Shown one piece after another: positions 10,185-19,450 of a stretch of 64,000 nucleotides of DNA. The stretch comes from Pseudonocardia broussonetiae (lineage in GTDB: Bacteria; Actinomycetota; Actinomycetes; Mycobacteriales; Pseudonocardiaceae), in assembly GCF_013155125.1 (NCBI RefSeq), contig NZ_CP053564.1:3293501-3357500 (forward strand), given 5' to 3'. The stretch's first letter is position 1, and every line of letters begins with the position of its first letter. Position numbers and translations under genes: made by a program. A model generated the notes under the pieces. It had not been told where the DNA came from and made no database searches. It saw nothing but the letters and a program-made list of their open reading frames with translations.

Positions 10185-11636
10185 TCAGCACCCCCGCGAC
10201 GGCGCAACGCCGGTCAGCACCTCCTGCGCCGCCGCCCGGCTCAGGTTGGCCGACCGCCAGTCACCCGACCCCGTGCTCGCCGCGATCGGCCCCAGCGCGC
10301 AGAGGCGCAGCGGCTCGGGCAGCCCGGCCAGCACCGGCACCGCGTCGGCGGAGAGCCCGGAGAGGTGGCCGACGTCGATCTGCCCGGTCACCGCGAACCG
10401 CTCGACGTTGCGCTGCGCCACGAACCGCTCCGGGTCGAGCACGGCCAGCGCGAGCAGGGCCACCGCCCCCGAGACGACCATCCCGCGCAGCGGCCGCCGC
10501 GGGCGCCGGGCCAGCACCGAGCCCAGGACCAGCACGAACCCGAACCCCAGCCACAGCTCGCAGGCCAGCACGAGCAGCCGCGCCACCGTGAAGCCGTACG
10601 CCTCCTGGTAGAGCCACATCCGGCCCAGCGCCGACGCCACGATCACCAGCGTGAGCACGGCGAGGGCCGCGAGCAGCCCGCGCCGCCCGGCCCGCGGCGG
10701 CGCCCAGCGCGCCCCGAGCACGATGACGCCGAGCGCGAGCACGGTGACCGCGAGGAGCTGCCAGAAGCCGCTGCGGGCGTACTCGGCGTAGGTGAGGCCG
10801 GTGGTGGCGAGGACGTGGGCGTCGGAGCCGAACAGCGTCGCGAACTGCGTGGCGACGAACGCCGCGAACAGCCCGACCAGCAGCCCGACGGGCAGCGCCC
10901 ACTCCGCCGGGCGCAGCCGCGACGGCGCCGGCGCGCGCGGCTCGGGCGCGTCGGGCGGCGCGGCCAGCAGGAAGCACGCGCCGGCCATCCCCGTGGCGCC
11001 CAGCCCGGACAGCCACAGGCCGCGGGCGGCGCCGTCGAGGTCGACGGCGGGCACCAGCCCGTCGACGAGGCCGGCGAACGCCGCGTCCGCCGAGGTCAGC
11101 AGCGCCCCGAACACCGCCACCAGCCCGATCCCGACGGCGCCCGAGACGAGCAGCCGGGCGTGGCCGCGCAATCCCGGCAGCCCCCGCACCACCCACGGCA
11201 GCCCGCGCACGGCGGCCACCGGCAGCACCAGCGCGCCGGTGAGGACGCCGCGGAACGAGCGGCCCGCGACGGCGAGCGACCCCGCGCCGCACGCCGCCAG
11301 CAGGCACAGCTCCACGAGCCACTGCGCGTCGCGCACCGCGGCCACCGACGCCAGCGCGACGGCGAGCAGCCCCCACGCCGCGTCGACGGGGTGCGGACGG
11401 CGCCGGACCACTGCCGTCAGCGCGGCCAGCAGCACGGCGACGACGGCCCAGCCCAGCCCGGGCGCCCCCGCCGGCACCGCGACGGCCGCCCCCAGCCCCG
11501 CGACGCCGCACACCGCGAGCACCGTGCGCGGCGCGGGCGGCGGCGGGCCGGGCCAGCGCGCCGGGAACAGCGGGGGAGCCGGCGGCAGCAGCCGCTCCGG
11601 GGCGCGCTTGACGAGGTCGACGGCCGGGGCGCTCAC
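10185..11636 (-). CDS. DUF4173/DUF4153-type polytopic membrane protein
   Basis: A 483-residue integral membrane protein with roughly ten to twelve hydrophobic segments between residues 40 and 400. The text GLTYAEYARSGFWQLLAV in its second half is the hallmark of the DUF4173 family, and DPERFVAQRNVERF follows near the C-terminus. Family members are often encoded with two-component systems; function is unknown. Its GTG start overlaps the histidine kinase stop (GTGA), so it forms the third gene of a regulator-kinase-membrane protein operon, and the kinase may sense a signal through or from it (inference). Confidence 0.85.
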   Translation of the reverse strand: MSAPAVDLVKRAPERLLPPAPPLFPARWPGPPPPAPRTVLAVCGVAGLGAAVAVPAGAPGLGWAVVAVLLAALTAVVRRRPHPVDAAWGLLAVALASVAAVRDAQWLVELCLLAACGAGSLAVAGRSFRGVLTGALVLPVAAVRGLPWVVRGLPGLRGHARLLVSGAVGIGLVAVFGALLTSADAAFAGLVDGLVPAVDLDGAARGLWLSGLGATGMAGACFLLAAPPDAPEPRAPAPSRLRPAEWALPVGLLVGLFAAFVATQFATLFGSDAHVLATTGLTYAEYARSGFWQLLAVTVLALGVIVLGARWAPPRAGRRGLLAALAVLTLVIVASALGRMWLYQEAYGFTVARLLVLACELWLGFGFVLVLGSVLARRPRRPLRGMVVSGAVALLALAVLDPERFVAQRNVERFAVTGQIDVGHLSGLSADAVPVLAGLPEPLRLCALGPIAASTGSGDWRSANLSRAAAQEVLTGVAPSRGC

Positions 11637-12655
11637 GCGGCGCTCCGCACACCGGCGACGGGCAGGGTCACGCGGATCCGGCAGCCGGGCGTCGTCGGCG
11701 CGACCTGGATCCGCCCGCCGTGCAGGTCGACGACCCACCGCGCGATCGCCAGCCCCAGCCCCGTGCCGCCGCCGACCGCCCGCTCGCCGCGGGTGAAGCG
11801 GCCGAACACCCGCTCCCGGTCCTCCGGGGCGATCCCCGGGCCCTCGTCGCGCACCTCGATCACGATGTCCCCTCCCTCGCGCCGTCCGCTCACGTGCACC
11901 TCGCTGCCGGGCGGCCCGTGCCGCGCCGCGTTGTCGAGCAGGTTGACCACCACCTGGTGGAGTCGTTCCGGGTCGGCGTGCACCGACGTGCCCGGCGGGA
12001 CGTCGACGACGAACCGGATGCCGCGCCCGGCCACCCGCGCCGCCACCTCCGCCTCCGCGACGGCCTGGGCCAGCAGCGGCTCGAGGTCGGCGTCGTGGGC
12101 GTCGAGGACGTGCGTGCCGGCGTCGATCCGGGACAGGTCGAGCAGTTCGGTCACCAGCCGCCCCAGCCGCTGGGTCTGCGCCAGCGCCGTGCCGAGCGTG
12201 GCCGGGTCGGGCTCGGCCACCCCGTCGACGACGTTCTCCAGCACGGCCTGCAGCGCCGCGATCGGCGTGCGCAGCTCGTGGGAGACGTTGGCGATCAGCT
12301 CGCGGCGCCGCTGGTCGGCCTCGGCGAGGTCGGCGGCCATCCGGTTGAACGCCGCGGCCAGCTCGCCGACCTCGTCGCGGGAGGTCGCGCGGACGCGCCG
12401 GGTGTAGTCGCCCGACGCCATCGCGCGCGCGGCGTCGATCATCTCGCGCACCGGGCGGGTCATCCCGTTGCCCAGCACCTGCGCGGTCAGCAGGACCAGT
12501 GCGATCGTCACCAGCGTCGTCGGGATCGGCGGCTGCCACCGGAACTCGAGGTAGAGGTAGGCCAGGCCCACCCCGCCCGACACGAGCAGCAGGATGCTGA
12601 TCTTGAGCTTGATCGACCGCACGCGGTCGAGCGGTCGGATGCTCGGCGGTCGCAT
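11633..12655 (-). CDS. Two-component sensor histidine kinase
   Basis: A 340-residue EnvZ-type kinase. Two membrane helices (about residues 18-37 and 47-62) enclose only a ten-residue loop, so there is no real extracellular sensor. HAMP follows (about 62-115), then HisKA with the phospho-acceptor H126 in NVSHELRTP. The HATPase domain has its N box around VVNLLDNAARHG, DEGPGIA and GGTGLGLAIA. The short outside loop suggests sensing within the membrane, or through the co-transcribed DUF4173 protein. The ATG overlaps the regulator stop (TGATG). Confidence 0.93.
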   Translation of the reverse strand: MRPPSIRPLDRVRSIKLKISILLLVSGGVGLAYLYLEFRWQPPIPTTLVTIALVLLTAQVLGNGMTRPVREMIDAARAMASGDYTRRVRATSRDEVGELAAAFNRMAADLAEADQRRRELIANVSHELRTPIAALQAVLENVVDGVAEPDPATLGTALAQTQRLGRLVTELLDLSRIDAGTHVLDAHDADLEPLLAQAVAEAEVAARVAGRGIRFVVDVPPGTSVHADPERLHQVVVNLLDNAARHGPPGSEVHVSGRREGGDIVIEVRDEGPGIAPEDRERVFGRFTRGERAVGGGTGLGLAIARWVVDLHGGRIQVAPTTPGCRIRVTLPVAGVRSAA

Positions 12656-13332
12656 CACGCCGGCACCTCGCACGCGTAGCCGACGCCGTGCACGGTCCGG
12701 ATCAGGTCGGCGCCGAGCTTGCGGCGCAGGGCCTTGACGTGGGAGTCGACGGTCCGCGCTCCCGCGCCGTCCGACCAGCCCCACACGCTCGCCAGCAGCG
12801 CCTCCCGCGTGACGACCGTGCGCGGTCGCCCGGCCAGGTGCACGAGCAGGTCGAACTCCAGCGGCGTCAGGTGCGCGGCCTCCCCGGCGCGCGCGACCCG
12901 GCGCTGCGCGACGTCGATCTCCAGCTCGCCCAGCACGATCCGGGTCTCCGCGCGCTCCTGCGCCCGGTCGACGCGCCGCAGCAGGACGTGCACCCGCGCG
13001 GCGAGCTCGCGGATCGAGAACGGCTTCGTGAGGTAGTCGTCGGCGCCGACGGCGAGCCCGACGAGCAGGTCGGTCTCGGCGTCGCGCGCGGTGAGCATGA
13101 GCACGGGGACCGCCCGGCGGGCCTGGATGCGGCGGCAGACCTCGAGGCCGTCGAACCCGGGGAGCATGACGTCGAGGACGACCAGGTCGGGCTCGACGGC
13201 CTCGAACGCGGCCATCGCCGAGGGCCCGTCGTGCGCCACCTCGACCGCGAACCCCTCCGACCGCAGCCGCGCGGCGACCGACGCGGCGATCGTCGGCTCG
13301 TCGTCGACGACCAGGACCCTGCGTGCAGCCAT
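12655..13332 (-). CDS. OmpR/PhoB-family response regulator
   Basis: A 225-residue response regulator. The receiver has acidic pair D10-D11, phospho-acceptor D54 in LVVLDVMLPG, and K103 in LTKPFS. The C-terminal winged helix (about 130-225) includes LTPLEFDLLVHLAGRP and DSHVKALRRKLG. It partners the kinase immediately downstream. The upstream spacer (13333-13395) carries two near-identical GATCC-GTGGAGG / GATCC-TGTGGAGG direct repeats about 22 bases apart, which could be self-binding sites; direct repeats are typical for OmpR-type dimers. Confidence 0.94.
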   Translation of the reverse strand: MAARRVLVVDDEPTIAASVAARLRSEGFAVEVAHDGPSAMAAFEAVEPDLVVLDVMLPGFDGLEVCRRIQARRAVPVLMLTARDAETDLLVGLAVGADDYLTKPFSIRELAARVHVLLRRVDRAQERAETRIVLGELEIDVAQRRVARAGEAAHLTPLEFDLLVHLAGRPRTVVTREALLASVWGWSDGAGARTVDSHVKALRRKLGADLIRTVHGVGYACEVPA

Positions 13333-13395
13333 GCCGGGAAACCTAGTGAGGATCCGTGGAGGGGTCCCGGGACCGGTGTGGAGATCCTGTGGAGG

Positions 13396-13830
13396 TCAGC
13401 CCTCCAGGATCGCGGCGAGCGCGGCCAGGTCCTTGCGGTTGGCGCCACGCATCGCCCGTTCCAGGAGCGGAGCGGTGAGGGCGCCGAACCCGCCGGGCTC
13501 CCCGTCGTTGCGCAGGGTCATCCGGGTGCCGCCCTCGACGGGCTCCCACGTGTAGGTCGTCCGCATCGGGAACGGGCCCTGCGCGGTCCGCATGACCAGC
13601 CGCTCGCCGGGGACCAGCTCCGTGATCTCGTAGGTGTAGGCGATGCGCCTGCCCAGGAACCGCGCCACGAACGCGATCCGCGAGCCGACGGCGGCGGGCG
13701 GGGCCGTCTCCCACTCCACCGAGGAGATGTTCGCGTACCACCGCGGCGCGTTCGACGGGTCCGCCGCGAACGCCGCCACCTCCTCGACCGGCCTGCGGAT
13801 CACGGTCTCCGTGCGGACGTCGACACCCAT
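13396..13830 (-). CDS. SRPBCC / CoxG-like polyketide-cyclase fold protein
   Basis: A 144-residue helix-grip protein. RRPVEEVAAFAADPSNAPRW near the start and a YTWEPVEGGTRMTL strand are typical of the polyketide cyclase/dehydrase family, which includes CoxG. It diverges from the CoxE-like VWA gene with only 26 bases between the start codons, so they must share a promoter region. No CO dehydrogenase structural genes are present, so the Cox resemblance is one of family rather than pathway. Confidence 0.86.
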   Translation of the reverse strand: MGVDVRTETVIRRPVEEVAAFAADPSNAPRWYANISSVEWETAPPAAVGSRIAFVARFLGRRIAYTYEITELVPGERLVMRTAQGPFPMRTTYTWEPVEGGTRMTLRNDGEPGGFGALTAPLLERAMRGANRKDLAALAAILEG

Positions 13831-13856
13831 CGGACCTCCTCCCGTCGCTCCCCGCG

Positions 13857-15302
13857 ATGCATGATGGTGGTGTGGACACCGCGCGCATCGCCTCCGACCA
13901 CGGTATGCCCGGGCACCTGGTCGACTTCGTGGCCGCGCTGCGCCGCCACGGCGTCGCCGTCGGGCCGGGGGAGACGATCGACGCCGCCCGGGTGCTCGCC
14001 GCCCTGGACCTGCTGCACCGCGAGCACCTGCGCGAGGGCCTCGCGAGCGCGGTCCTGCGCCGGTCGGGGCAGCGGCAGGTGTTCGACACGCTCTTCGAGC
14101 TGTACTTCCCGGCCGCGCTGGGCGGGGGCGTCGGGGAGGTGGAGGTGCCGCGCGTCGACGACGCCGAGGGCGGTCCCGTCGACATCGACGCCCTGCGCGA
14201 CATCCTCGCCGACCTGCTCCGCGACGGCGACACCGCCGCGCTGGAGGACCTCGCCCGCGCCGTCGTCGACGCCCTGGGCAGCGCCGGCGCGGCGGGCACC
14301 GGCATCCGCGGCACGGGCGGGCAGCCGAGCTGGTCGGCCTACCAGGCACTGCGGATGCTCTCCCCGGAGACGCTGCTGGCCCGGATCATGGCCGACCTCC
14401 GGTCCGGCGAGGACGGGGAGAACGCCTTCGCCGACGAGGTCCTGCGCCGCGAGATCCGCGACCGGATCGCCGCCTTCCGGAAGATGATCACCGACGAGGT
14501 GCGCCGCAGGACCGCCGAGACGCGCGGGCGCGACCAGGTCGCGAAGACCGCGGTGCCCAAGCAGACCGAGCAGGTCGAGTTCCTCTCCGCCTACGCCGAG
14601 CAGCTCACGGCCCTGCGCCGCACCGTGCACCCGCTGGCCCGGCGCCTCGCGTCGCGGCTCGCGGTGCGCCGCAAGCACGCCAAGCGCGGCACGCTGGACA
14701 TGCGCCGGACGCTGCGGCGCTCGATGTCCACGGGCGGCGTGCCGATGCGCCCGGCCTACCGCACGCGCCGCCCCGGGCGCCCCGAGCTGGTGATCCTCTG
14801 CGACGTGTCCGGGTCCGTCGCCGGGTTCAGCCACTTCACGCTGCTGCTGGTCCAGGCGCTGCGCGAGCAGTTCTCCAAGGTGCGGGTGTTCGCGTTCGTC
14901 GAGCGCGCCGACGAGGTCACGCACCTGTTCGAGCCCGGGGCCGAGCTGTCGGGCGTCATGCAGCGGGTGCTGCGCGAGGCCGAGCTCGTCGCCTTCGACG
15001 GCCACAGCGACTACGGCAGCTCCTTCGGCGGCTTTGCCGAGCACTGGGGCGAGGCGATCACCTCGAAGACCTCGCTGCTCATCCTCGGCGACGGCCGCAC
15101 CAACTACCGCGACCCCAACCTCACGGTGCTGCGCCGCATCACCGGCGCGGCCCGGCACGCCCACTGGCTCAACCCCGAACCCCGCCGCCAGTGGGGCAGC
15201 GGCGACTCCGCGGCCCTGCGCTACGCCGACGTCCTCCCGATGCACGAGTGCCGCACGGCCGCCCAGCTGGCCGACGTCGTGGAGGCGCTGCTGCCCGTGT
15301 GA
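13857..15302 (+). CDS. CoxE-like VWA-domain protein
   Basis: A 481-residue protein with a helical N-terminal half and a C-terminal von Willebrand A domain. The MIDAS motif DVSGSV lies near residue 316, and later LGDGRTNYRDPN. Family members work with MoxR ATPases in maturing metalloenzymes or other complexes. The expected MoxR gene is 6.8 kb upstream on the same strand instead of adjacent. The start is uncertain: ATG 13857 and GTG 13872 are in frame and neither has a clear ribosome site, so translation may be leaderless. Confidence 0.87.
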   Translation: MHDGGVDTARIASDHGMPGHLVDFVAALRRHGVAVGPGETIDAARVLAALDLLHREHLREGLASAVLRRSGQRQVFDTLFELYFPAALGGGVGEVEVPRVDDAEGGPVDIDALRDILADLLRDGDTAALEDLARAVVDALGSAGAAGTGIRGTGGQPSWSAYQALRMLSPETLLARIMADLRSGEDGENAFADEVLRREIRDRIAAFRKMITDEVRRRTAETRGRDQVAKTAVPKQTEQVEFLSAYAEQLTALRRTVHPLARRLASRLAVRRKHAKRGTLDMRRTLRRSMSTGGVPMRPAYRTRRPGRPELVILCDVSGSVAGFSHFTLLLVQALREQFSKVRVFAFVERADEVTHLFEPGAELSGVMQRVLREAELVAFDGHSDYGSSFGGFAEHWGEAITSKTSLLILGDGRTNYRDPNLTVLRRITGAARHAHWLNPEPRRQWGSGDSAALRYADVLPMHECRTAAQLADVVEALLPV

Positions 15303-15357
15303 GCCGCCGGGCGAGCCGATTTGACGGCCCACGGGCGGTGTCGGCACTGTCTGACGG

Positions 15358-16782
15358 ATGTCGGTACGAGGCTGGGCCATCGCGGTCACGACGGTCGTGG
15401 GGCTCGCCGCCTCCGTCGTCGCCACCACCGCCGCGTCGAGCGCTCCCGGGTGCGAGGGCGCCGCGCCCGCGGACGCGGCGGCGCTGCTGGAGTGCGTCAC
15501 CGTCGACACCGTGCGGGCGCACCAGCGGGCGCTGCAGGACGTCGCCGACGCGAACGGCGGCAACCGCGCGTCGGGCACGCCGGGTTACGACGCGTCGGTG
15601 GAGTACGTGGTGCGCACCGCGCGCGAGGCCGGGCTGACCGTCACCACCGAGGCCCTCGAGTTCCCGTTCTTCGAGGTGGAGAGCGAGTCGCTGGAGTCCG
15701 ACGGCACCGAGTACGTGGCCGGCACCGACTTCGCCACGATGTCGTTCTCCGGGAGCGGCGACGTCACGGGCACCGCGGTGCCCGTCGACCTGCAGGTCCC
15801 GCCGCGCGGCTCGTCGACCAGCGGGTGCGAGCCGGTCGACTTCGCCGACTTCCCCGACGGCGAGATCGCGCTGCTGCAGCGCGGCACGTGCCCGTTCGGG
15901 GTCAAGGCGGCCAACGCGCTCGACGCCGGTGCCGCGGCTGCGATCGTCGTCAACTCCGGGGAGACGCCGGAGAACTCCGGGCTCCTGCAGGCCACCCTGG
16001 GCGAGCCGGTCGACCTCCCCGTCGTCGGCGCGACGGCGGCGCTCGCCGACGCGCTGGCCGGGGCCACCGTCTCGCTGGCGACCACCTCGCAGAGCGGCAC
16101 CCGCACCACCACCAACGTCCTCGCGGAGAAGCCCGGCACCGGCGACGAGGTGCTGATGGTCGGCGCGCACCTCGACTCGGTGCCCGAGGGTCCCGGCATC
16201 AACGACAACGGCAGCGGCAGCGCCGCGGTCCTCGCCGTCGCGCAGGCCATGGCGGGAGCGGAGACCGCGCGGACCGTCCGGTTCGCCTGGTGGGGCGCCG
16301 AGGAGCTGGGCCTGGTCGGCGCCACCTCCTACGTGACGAACCTGCCCGAGCCCGAGCGCGCGCGGATCAGCGCCTACCTCAACTTCGACATGGTCGGCTC
16401 GCCCAACGCGGTCCGCTTCGTCTACGACGGCGACGACTCCGACGCCGTCGGCGCCCCGGCCGGCCCGGAGGGCTCCGCGGCGATCGAGGACGTGTTCGAG
16501 GAGTTCTACGACGACCGCGGCCTGACCCACGAGGGCACCGACTTCAACGGCCGCTCCGACTACGGCCCCTTCATCGCCGCGGGCATCCCGGCCGGCGGGC
16601 TGTTCACCGGGGCCGAGGGCGTGAAGACCCCGGAGCAGGCGCAGCGCCACGGCGGCACGGCGGGGGAGGCCTACGACCCCTGCTACCACGCCGCGTGCGA
16701 CACCTTCGACAACGTCGACACCGCGGTGCTCGACCAGAACGCCGATGCGGTGGCGTACGCGACGTACACACTGGCCTCCTGA
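15358..16782 (+). CDS. Secreted M28-family metallo-aminopeptidase with PA domain
   Basis: A 474-residue zinc peptidase. A signal peptide covers about residues 1-29 (ends SSAPG). A protease-associated domain follows (about 140-235, with DFADFPDGEIALLQRG and CPFGVKAANA), then the M28 catalytic domain. The zinc ligands and catalytic acids are recognisable in GAHLDSV, INDNGSGS, WWGAEELGL, NFDMVGSPN and the final YHAACDT. This matches Streptomyces/Vibrio-type extracellular aminopeptidases that release N-terminal hydrophobic residues. It stands alone, 55 bases after the VWA gene. A strong hairpin follows its stop. Confidence 0.93.
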   Translation: MSVRGWAIAVTTVVGLAASVVATTAASSAPGCEGAAPADAAALLECVTVDTVRAHQRALQDVADANGGNRASGTPGYDASVEYVVRTAREAGLTVTTEALEFPFFEVESESLESDGTEYVAGTDFATMSFSGSGDVTGTAVPVDLQVPPRGSSTSGCEPVDFADFPDGEIALLQRGTCPFGVKAANALDAGAAAAIVVNSGETPENSGLLQATLGEPVDLPVVGATAALADALAGATVSLATTSQSGTRTTTNVLAEKPGTGDEVLMVGAHLDSVPEGPGINDNGSGSAAVLAVAQAMAGAETARTVRFAWWGAEELGLVGATSYVTNLPEPERARISAYLNFDMVGSPNAVRFVYDGDDSDAVGAPAGPEGSAAIEDVFEEFYDDRGLTHEGTDFNGRSDYGPFIAAGIPAGGLFTGAEGVKTPEQAQRHGGTAGEAYDPCYHAACDTFDNVDTAVLDQNADAVAYATYTLAS

Positions 16783-16798
16783 CCCACCCCCTCCCCGC

Positions 16799-16845
16799 GC
16801 GAACGGCACTTTCTCCCAACGTGCTTGGGCGAGAGTGCCGTTCGC
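16799..16845. terminator. Hairpin after the M28 peptidase gene
   Basis: Perfect 12-bp arms GCGAACGGCACT (16799-16810) and AGTGCCGTTCGC (16834-16845). The interior can pair further (TCTCCCAA with TTGGGCGAGA). It starts 16 bases after the peptidase stop. There is no T-tract, as usual for intrinsic terminators in very GC-rich actinobacteria. Confidence 0.65.
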
Positions 16846-16859
16846 TCGCGAGAAGGGGG

Positions 16860-16875
16860 TCGAACTGATGTTCGA
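16860..16875. promoter_or_regulatory. LexA (SOS) box upstream of alkB
   Basis: TCGAACTGATGTTCGA is a perfect match to the actinobacterial LexA operator TCGAAC-N4-GTTCGA. It ends 19 bases before the alkB GTG. A TAACCT at 16883-16888 could be the -10 element, which would put the box in the -35 region and start the message at or near the start codon. Confidence 0.88.
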
Positions 16876-16894
16876 TATCGGCTAACCTGGGCTC

Positions 16895-17485
16895 GTGGAC
16901 CTCGCCTGGCAGCCCGCCCTCCTCGACGGTGCGGAGGTCGGCGGCGGGTGCGTGCGGCAGGAGCTGGCCGGCGGCGCGTGGGTCGACCACGAGCCCGGCT
17001 GGTGCCCCGACGCCGACGACCTGTTCGCCGACCTGCTCGCGCACACGCCCTGGGGCCCGCAGCGGCGGGTCCGGATGTACGACCGGGTCGTCGCCGAGCC
17101 GCGATTGACGCACCGCTGGGAAGCCGTCGACGCGCCGGAGCGGCTGCGGGTCATGGCCGCGCGGCTGGGGGAGCGCTACGGCGTCGCGTTCACCCAGGTC
17201 GGCGCCAACCTCTACCGCGACGGCGACGACGCGGTGGCCTGGCACGGCGACCGGGTCGCGCGGGAGCTGCCCTCGGCCGTCGTCGCGCTCGTGTCGCTGG
17301 GTGCGGTGCGCCCGTTCCGGCTGCGCCCGCACGGCGGTGGCGCGTCGGTCGGCTACCTCCCCGGGCCGGGGGACCTGCTGGTCATGGGCGGGTCCTGCCA
17401 GCGCACCTGGCAGCACGCGGTGCCGCGGTGCGCGGTGTCCGGGCCGCGGATCAGCGTGCAGTTCCGGCACGCCTACCAGCGCTGA
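16895..17485 (+). CDS. alkB: AlkB-type 2-oxoglutarate/Fe(II) dioxygenase
   Basis: A 196-residue DNA or RNA dealkylase that oxidatively removes methyl groups from alkylated bases. The iron ligands are H117 and D119 in WHGDR and probably H174 in TWQHAVPR. The 2-oxoglutarate-binding arginines are in RISVQFR at 185-191. [19 protein letters not shown] (in part) is the usual nucleotide-recognition strand and loop. Length is normal for bacterial AlkB. It is a single-gene unit with a perfect LexA box immediately upstream, so SOS induction is expected. The stop is 25 bases before nadD. Confidence 0.93.
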   Translation: MDLAWQPALLDGAEVGGGCVRQELAGGAWVDHEPGWCPDADDLFADLLAHTPWGPQRRVRMYDRVVAEPRLTHRWEAVDAPERLRVMAARLGERYGVAFTQVGANLYRDGDDAVAWHGDRVARELPSAVVALVSLGAVRPFRLRPHGGGASVGYLPGPGDLLVMGGSCQRTWQHAVPRCAVSGPRISVQFRHAYQR

Positions 17486-17510
17486 TCCCGTCGCGCACTA
17501 CGCTTCGCCC

Positions 17511-18107
17511 GTGCAGCGCAAGATCGGAGTGATGGGCGGGACGTTCGACCCGATCCACCACGGCCACCTCGTGGCCGCCAGTGAGGTGGCCGACCTGTTC
17601 GGTCTCGACGAGGTCGTCTTCGTGCCCACGGGGCAGCCGTGGCAGAAGGGCGCGCGGTCGGTCACCCCGGCCGAAGACCGCTACCTGATGACGGTCGTGG
17701 CGACGGCGTCGAACCCGCGGTTCGGGGTGAGCCGCGTCGACATCGACCGCTCCGGCCCCACCTACACCAAGGACACGCTGACCGACCTGCACGCGGAGAT
17801 GCCCGACGCGTCGCTGTTCTTCATCACCGGCGCCGACGCGCTCGGCGCGATCCTGTCGTGGCGCGATGTCGAGGACCTGTTCTCCCTCGCCCACTTCGTC
17901 GGGGTCACGCGGCCCGGCTACGAGCTCGAGGACGACCACCTGCCCGAGGGCGCGGTCACGCTCGTCGAGGTGCCGGCGATGGCGATCTCGTCCACCGACT
18001 GCCGTCGCCGCGTGGCGGAGGGGCACCCGGTCTGGTACCTCGTTCCGGACGGCGTGGTGCAGTACATCGCGAAGCGCGGGCTGTACCGGGAGCAGGGGGA
18101 GCAGTGA
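17511..18107 (+). CDS. nadD: Nicotinate-nucleotide adenylyltransferase
   Basis: A 198-residue enzyme that converts nicotinate mononucleotide and ATP to deamido-NAD in NAD synthesis. The nucleotidyltransferase signature [11 protein letters not shown] is at residues 9-19 and the C-terminal ISST motif appears as [10 protein letters not shown]. Length matches the family. GTG 17511 is preferred because it gives the short N-terminal strand before GGTFDP. The stop overlaps the next gene's GTG. In M. tuberculosis nadD sits directly before rsfS; here a P-loop gene separates them. Confidence 0.96.
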   Translation: MQRKIGVMGGTFDPIHHGHLVAASEVADLFGLDEVVFVPTGQPWQKGARSVTPAEDRYLMTVVATASNPRFGVSRVDIDRSGPTYTKDTLTDLHAEMPDASLFFITGADALGAILSWRDVEDLFSLAHFVGVTRPGYELEDDHLPEGAVTLVEVPAMAISSTDCRRRVAEGHPVWYLVPDGVVQYIAKRGLYREQGEQ

Positions 18108-18937
18108 CCAGACCAGTGAGCAGGGCCGGGGGCGGAGCCGTCATCGGCACCGCGGCGGGGCTCGCGCGGCTCGCGGCCGAGGCCGGGCGCGACGCGCTCG
18201 GGGCCGTCACCGAGGCCCGCGGGAAGCGCTTCCCGCTCGTCGTGGTGACGGGGGCGGCGGGGTCGGGCAAGACCGTGCTCGCCCAGCACCTGCAGCGCTC
18301 GCGTCTGCGGAGTTACACGCCGTCGCAGGCGCGGTCGGAGCAGGAGGAGCACATCGACCAGCCGCTGTGGCGCGGCCGGGGCGTGCGGTTCCGGGTCGTC
18401 CCCGGGCACGGCGAGGGCGGCGTGCGCTACGCGTCGCTGGCGCGGCTGCTGCACACGGAGCCGGTCGTCGGCGTGGTGCACGTCGTCGCCAACGGGTTCC
18501 GCAGCCGTCGCGAGGACGGCGCCGAGCCGGCCACCGCCGCGCTCTCGCTCGACGAGCTCGTCGAGCACCACCGCCGCGAGGAGCAGGCCGAGCTCGACGA
18601 GACGCTCACGCACCTCAAGATGGCGATCGCCGCGCACCGACGCCCGCGCTGGCTCGTGCTGGCGCTGGCCAAGAGCGACCTCTACGTGCCCGAGCTGCCG
18701 GCGCTGCGGGCCACTCACGGCCCCGGCGGGTCCTCGCCCGCGGCGCGCAGCATCGACGCGCTGCGCGAGTTCGTCGGCACCGGCGGCCTGCGCTGGGAGG
18801 CCCTGCCCGTCGCCACCTGGCTCGAGGACTACCGCTGGCGCGACGAGGTGCGCCCCACCACGATGACCCCGGCTCAGCGCGACGAGCTGCTGGCCGGGTT
18901 CCGCGAGCGGATCTCGGCGCTGGTGGGGCACGCGTAG
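18104..18937 (+). CDS. Uncharacterised P-loop (GTPase-like) protein between nadD and rsfS
   Basis: A 277-residue protein. Walker A GAAGSGKT is at residues 50-57. VPGH (98-101) occupies the place of the G3 DxxG loop and AKSD (188-191) that of the G4 specificity motif, so the protein looks like a degenerate small-GTPase relative. The N-terminal 40 residues form a hydrophobic or amphipathic helix that could touch the membrane. It overlaps nadD by four bases (GTGA), so it is translated with it. I know no characterised homologue, and the canonical mycobacterial locus lacks it. GTPase activity is a guess from motif order only. Confidence 0.7.
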   Translation: MTRPVSRAGGGAVIGTAAGLARLAAEAGRDALGAVTEARGKRFPLVVVTGAAGSGKTVLAQHLQRSRLRSYTPSQARSEQEEHIDQPLWRGRGVRFRVVPGHGEGGVRYASLARLLHTEPVVGVVHVVANGFRSRREDGAEPATAALSLDELVEHHRREEQAELDETLTHLKMAIAAHRRPRWLVLALAKSDLYVPELPALRATHGPGGSSPAARSIDALREFVGTGGLRWEALPVATWLEDYRWRDEVRPTTMTPAQRDELLAGFRERISALVGHA

Positions 18938-19051
18938 GTCCTCGTCACCTCCGCCGGACCCGTCGGCCCCCACCCGTCGGGTCGGCTCGACCGGCGGCTG
19001 GGACACTGGCGGGTGAGACCCGGGTGGCCCCACCCGCGGGAGAGGGGACGC

Positions 19052-19450
19052 GTGACCGCCACCGACCAGGCGCTGGACATGGCCCGGGTGGCCGTGACGG
19101 CCGCCGCGGACAAGAAGGCCCAGGACATCGTCGTGCTCGACGTGTCCGAGCAGCTCGTCATCACCGACTGCTTCGTGATCGCCTCGGCGCCCAACGAGCG
19201 CCAGGTGCAGGCCATCGTCGACGAGGTCGAGGAGAAGCTGCGGCTGCACGGCGCCAAGCCGACCCGGCGCGAGGGCACCCGCGAGGGCCGCTGGGTGCTG
19301 CTGGACTTCGTCGACGTCGTGGTGCACGTCCAGCACACCGAGGAGCGCGGCTTCTACGGGCTCGACCGCCTGTGGAAGGACTGCCCGCGCATCGAGTTCC
19401 CCGAGGCGCTCACGCCCGACGGGCCGGCGCTCGAGACCGGCGTCGAGTGA
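19052..19450 (+). CDS. rsfS: Ribosomal silencing factor RsfS
   Basis: A 132-residue protein that binds ribosomal protein uL14 and blocks subunit joining when nutrients are low. DKKAQDIVVLDVSEQLVITD (in part), DCFVIASAPNERQVQAIVDE and GRWVLLDFVDVVVHV are the family core. An extension of about ten residues follows the usual end. GTG 19052 is preceded by GAGAGGGGA, a good ribosome site. It overlaps the next gene by four bases. The nadD-rsfS linkage is widely conserved. Confidence 0.96.
   Translation: MTATDQALDMARVAVTAAADKKAQDIVVLDVSEQLVITDCFVIASAPNERQVQAIVDEVEEKLRLHGAKPTRREGTREGRWVLLDFVDVVVHVQHTEERGFYGLDRLWKDCPRIEFPEALTPDGPALETGVE

Noticed and set aside
13396..15302. CO dehydrogenase (cox) accessory cluster
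   Set aside because: CoxG-like and CoxE-like proteins occur widely without CO dehydrogenase, and no coxMSL or coxD/F genes are present in the window.
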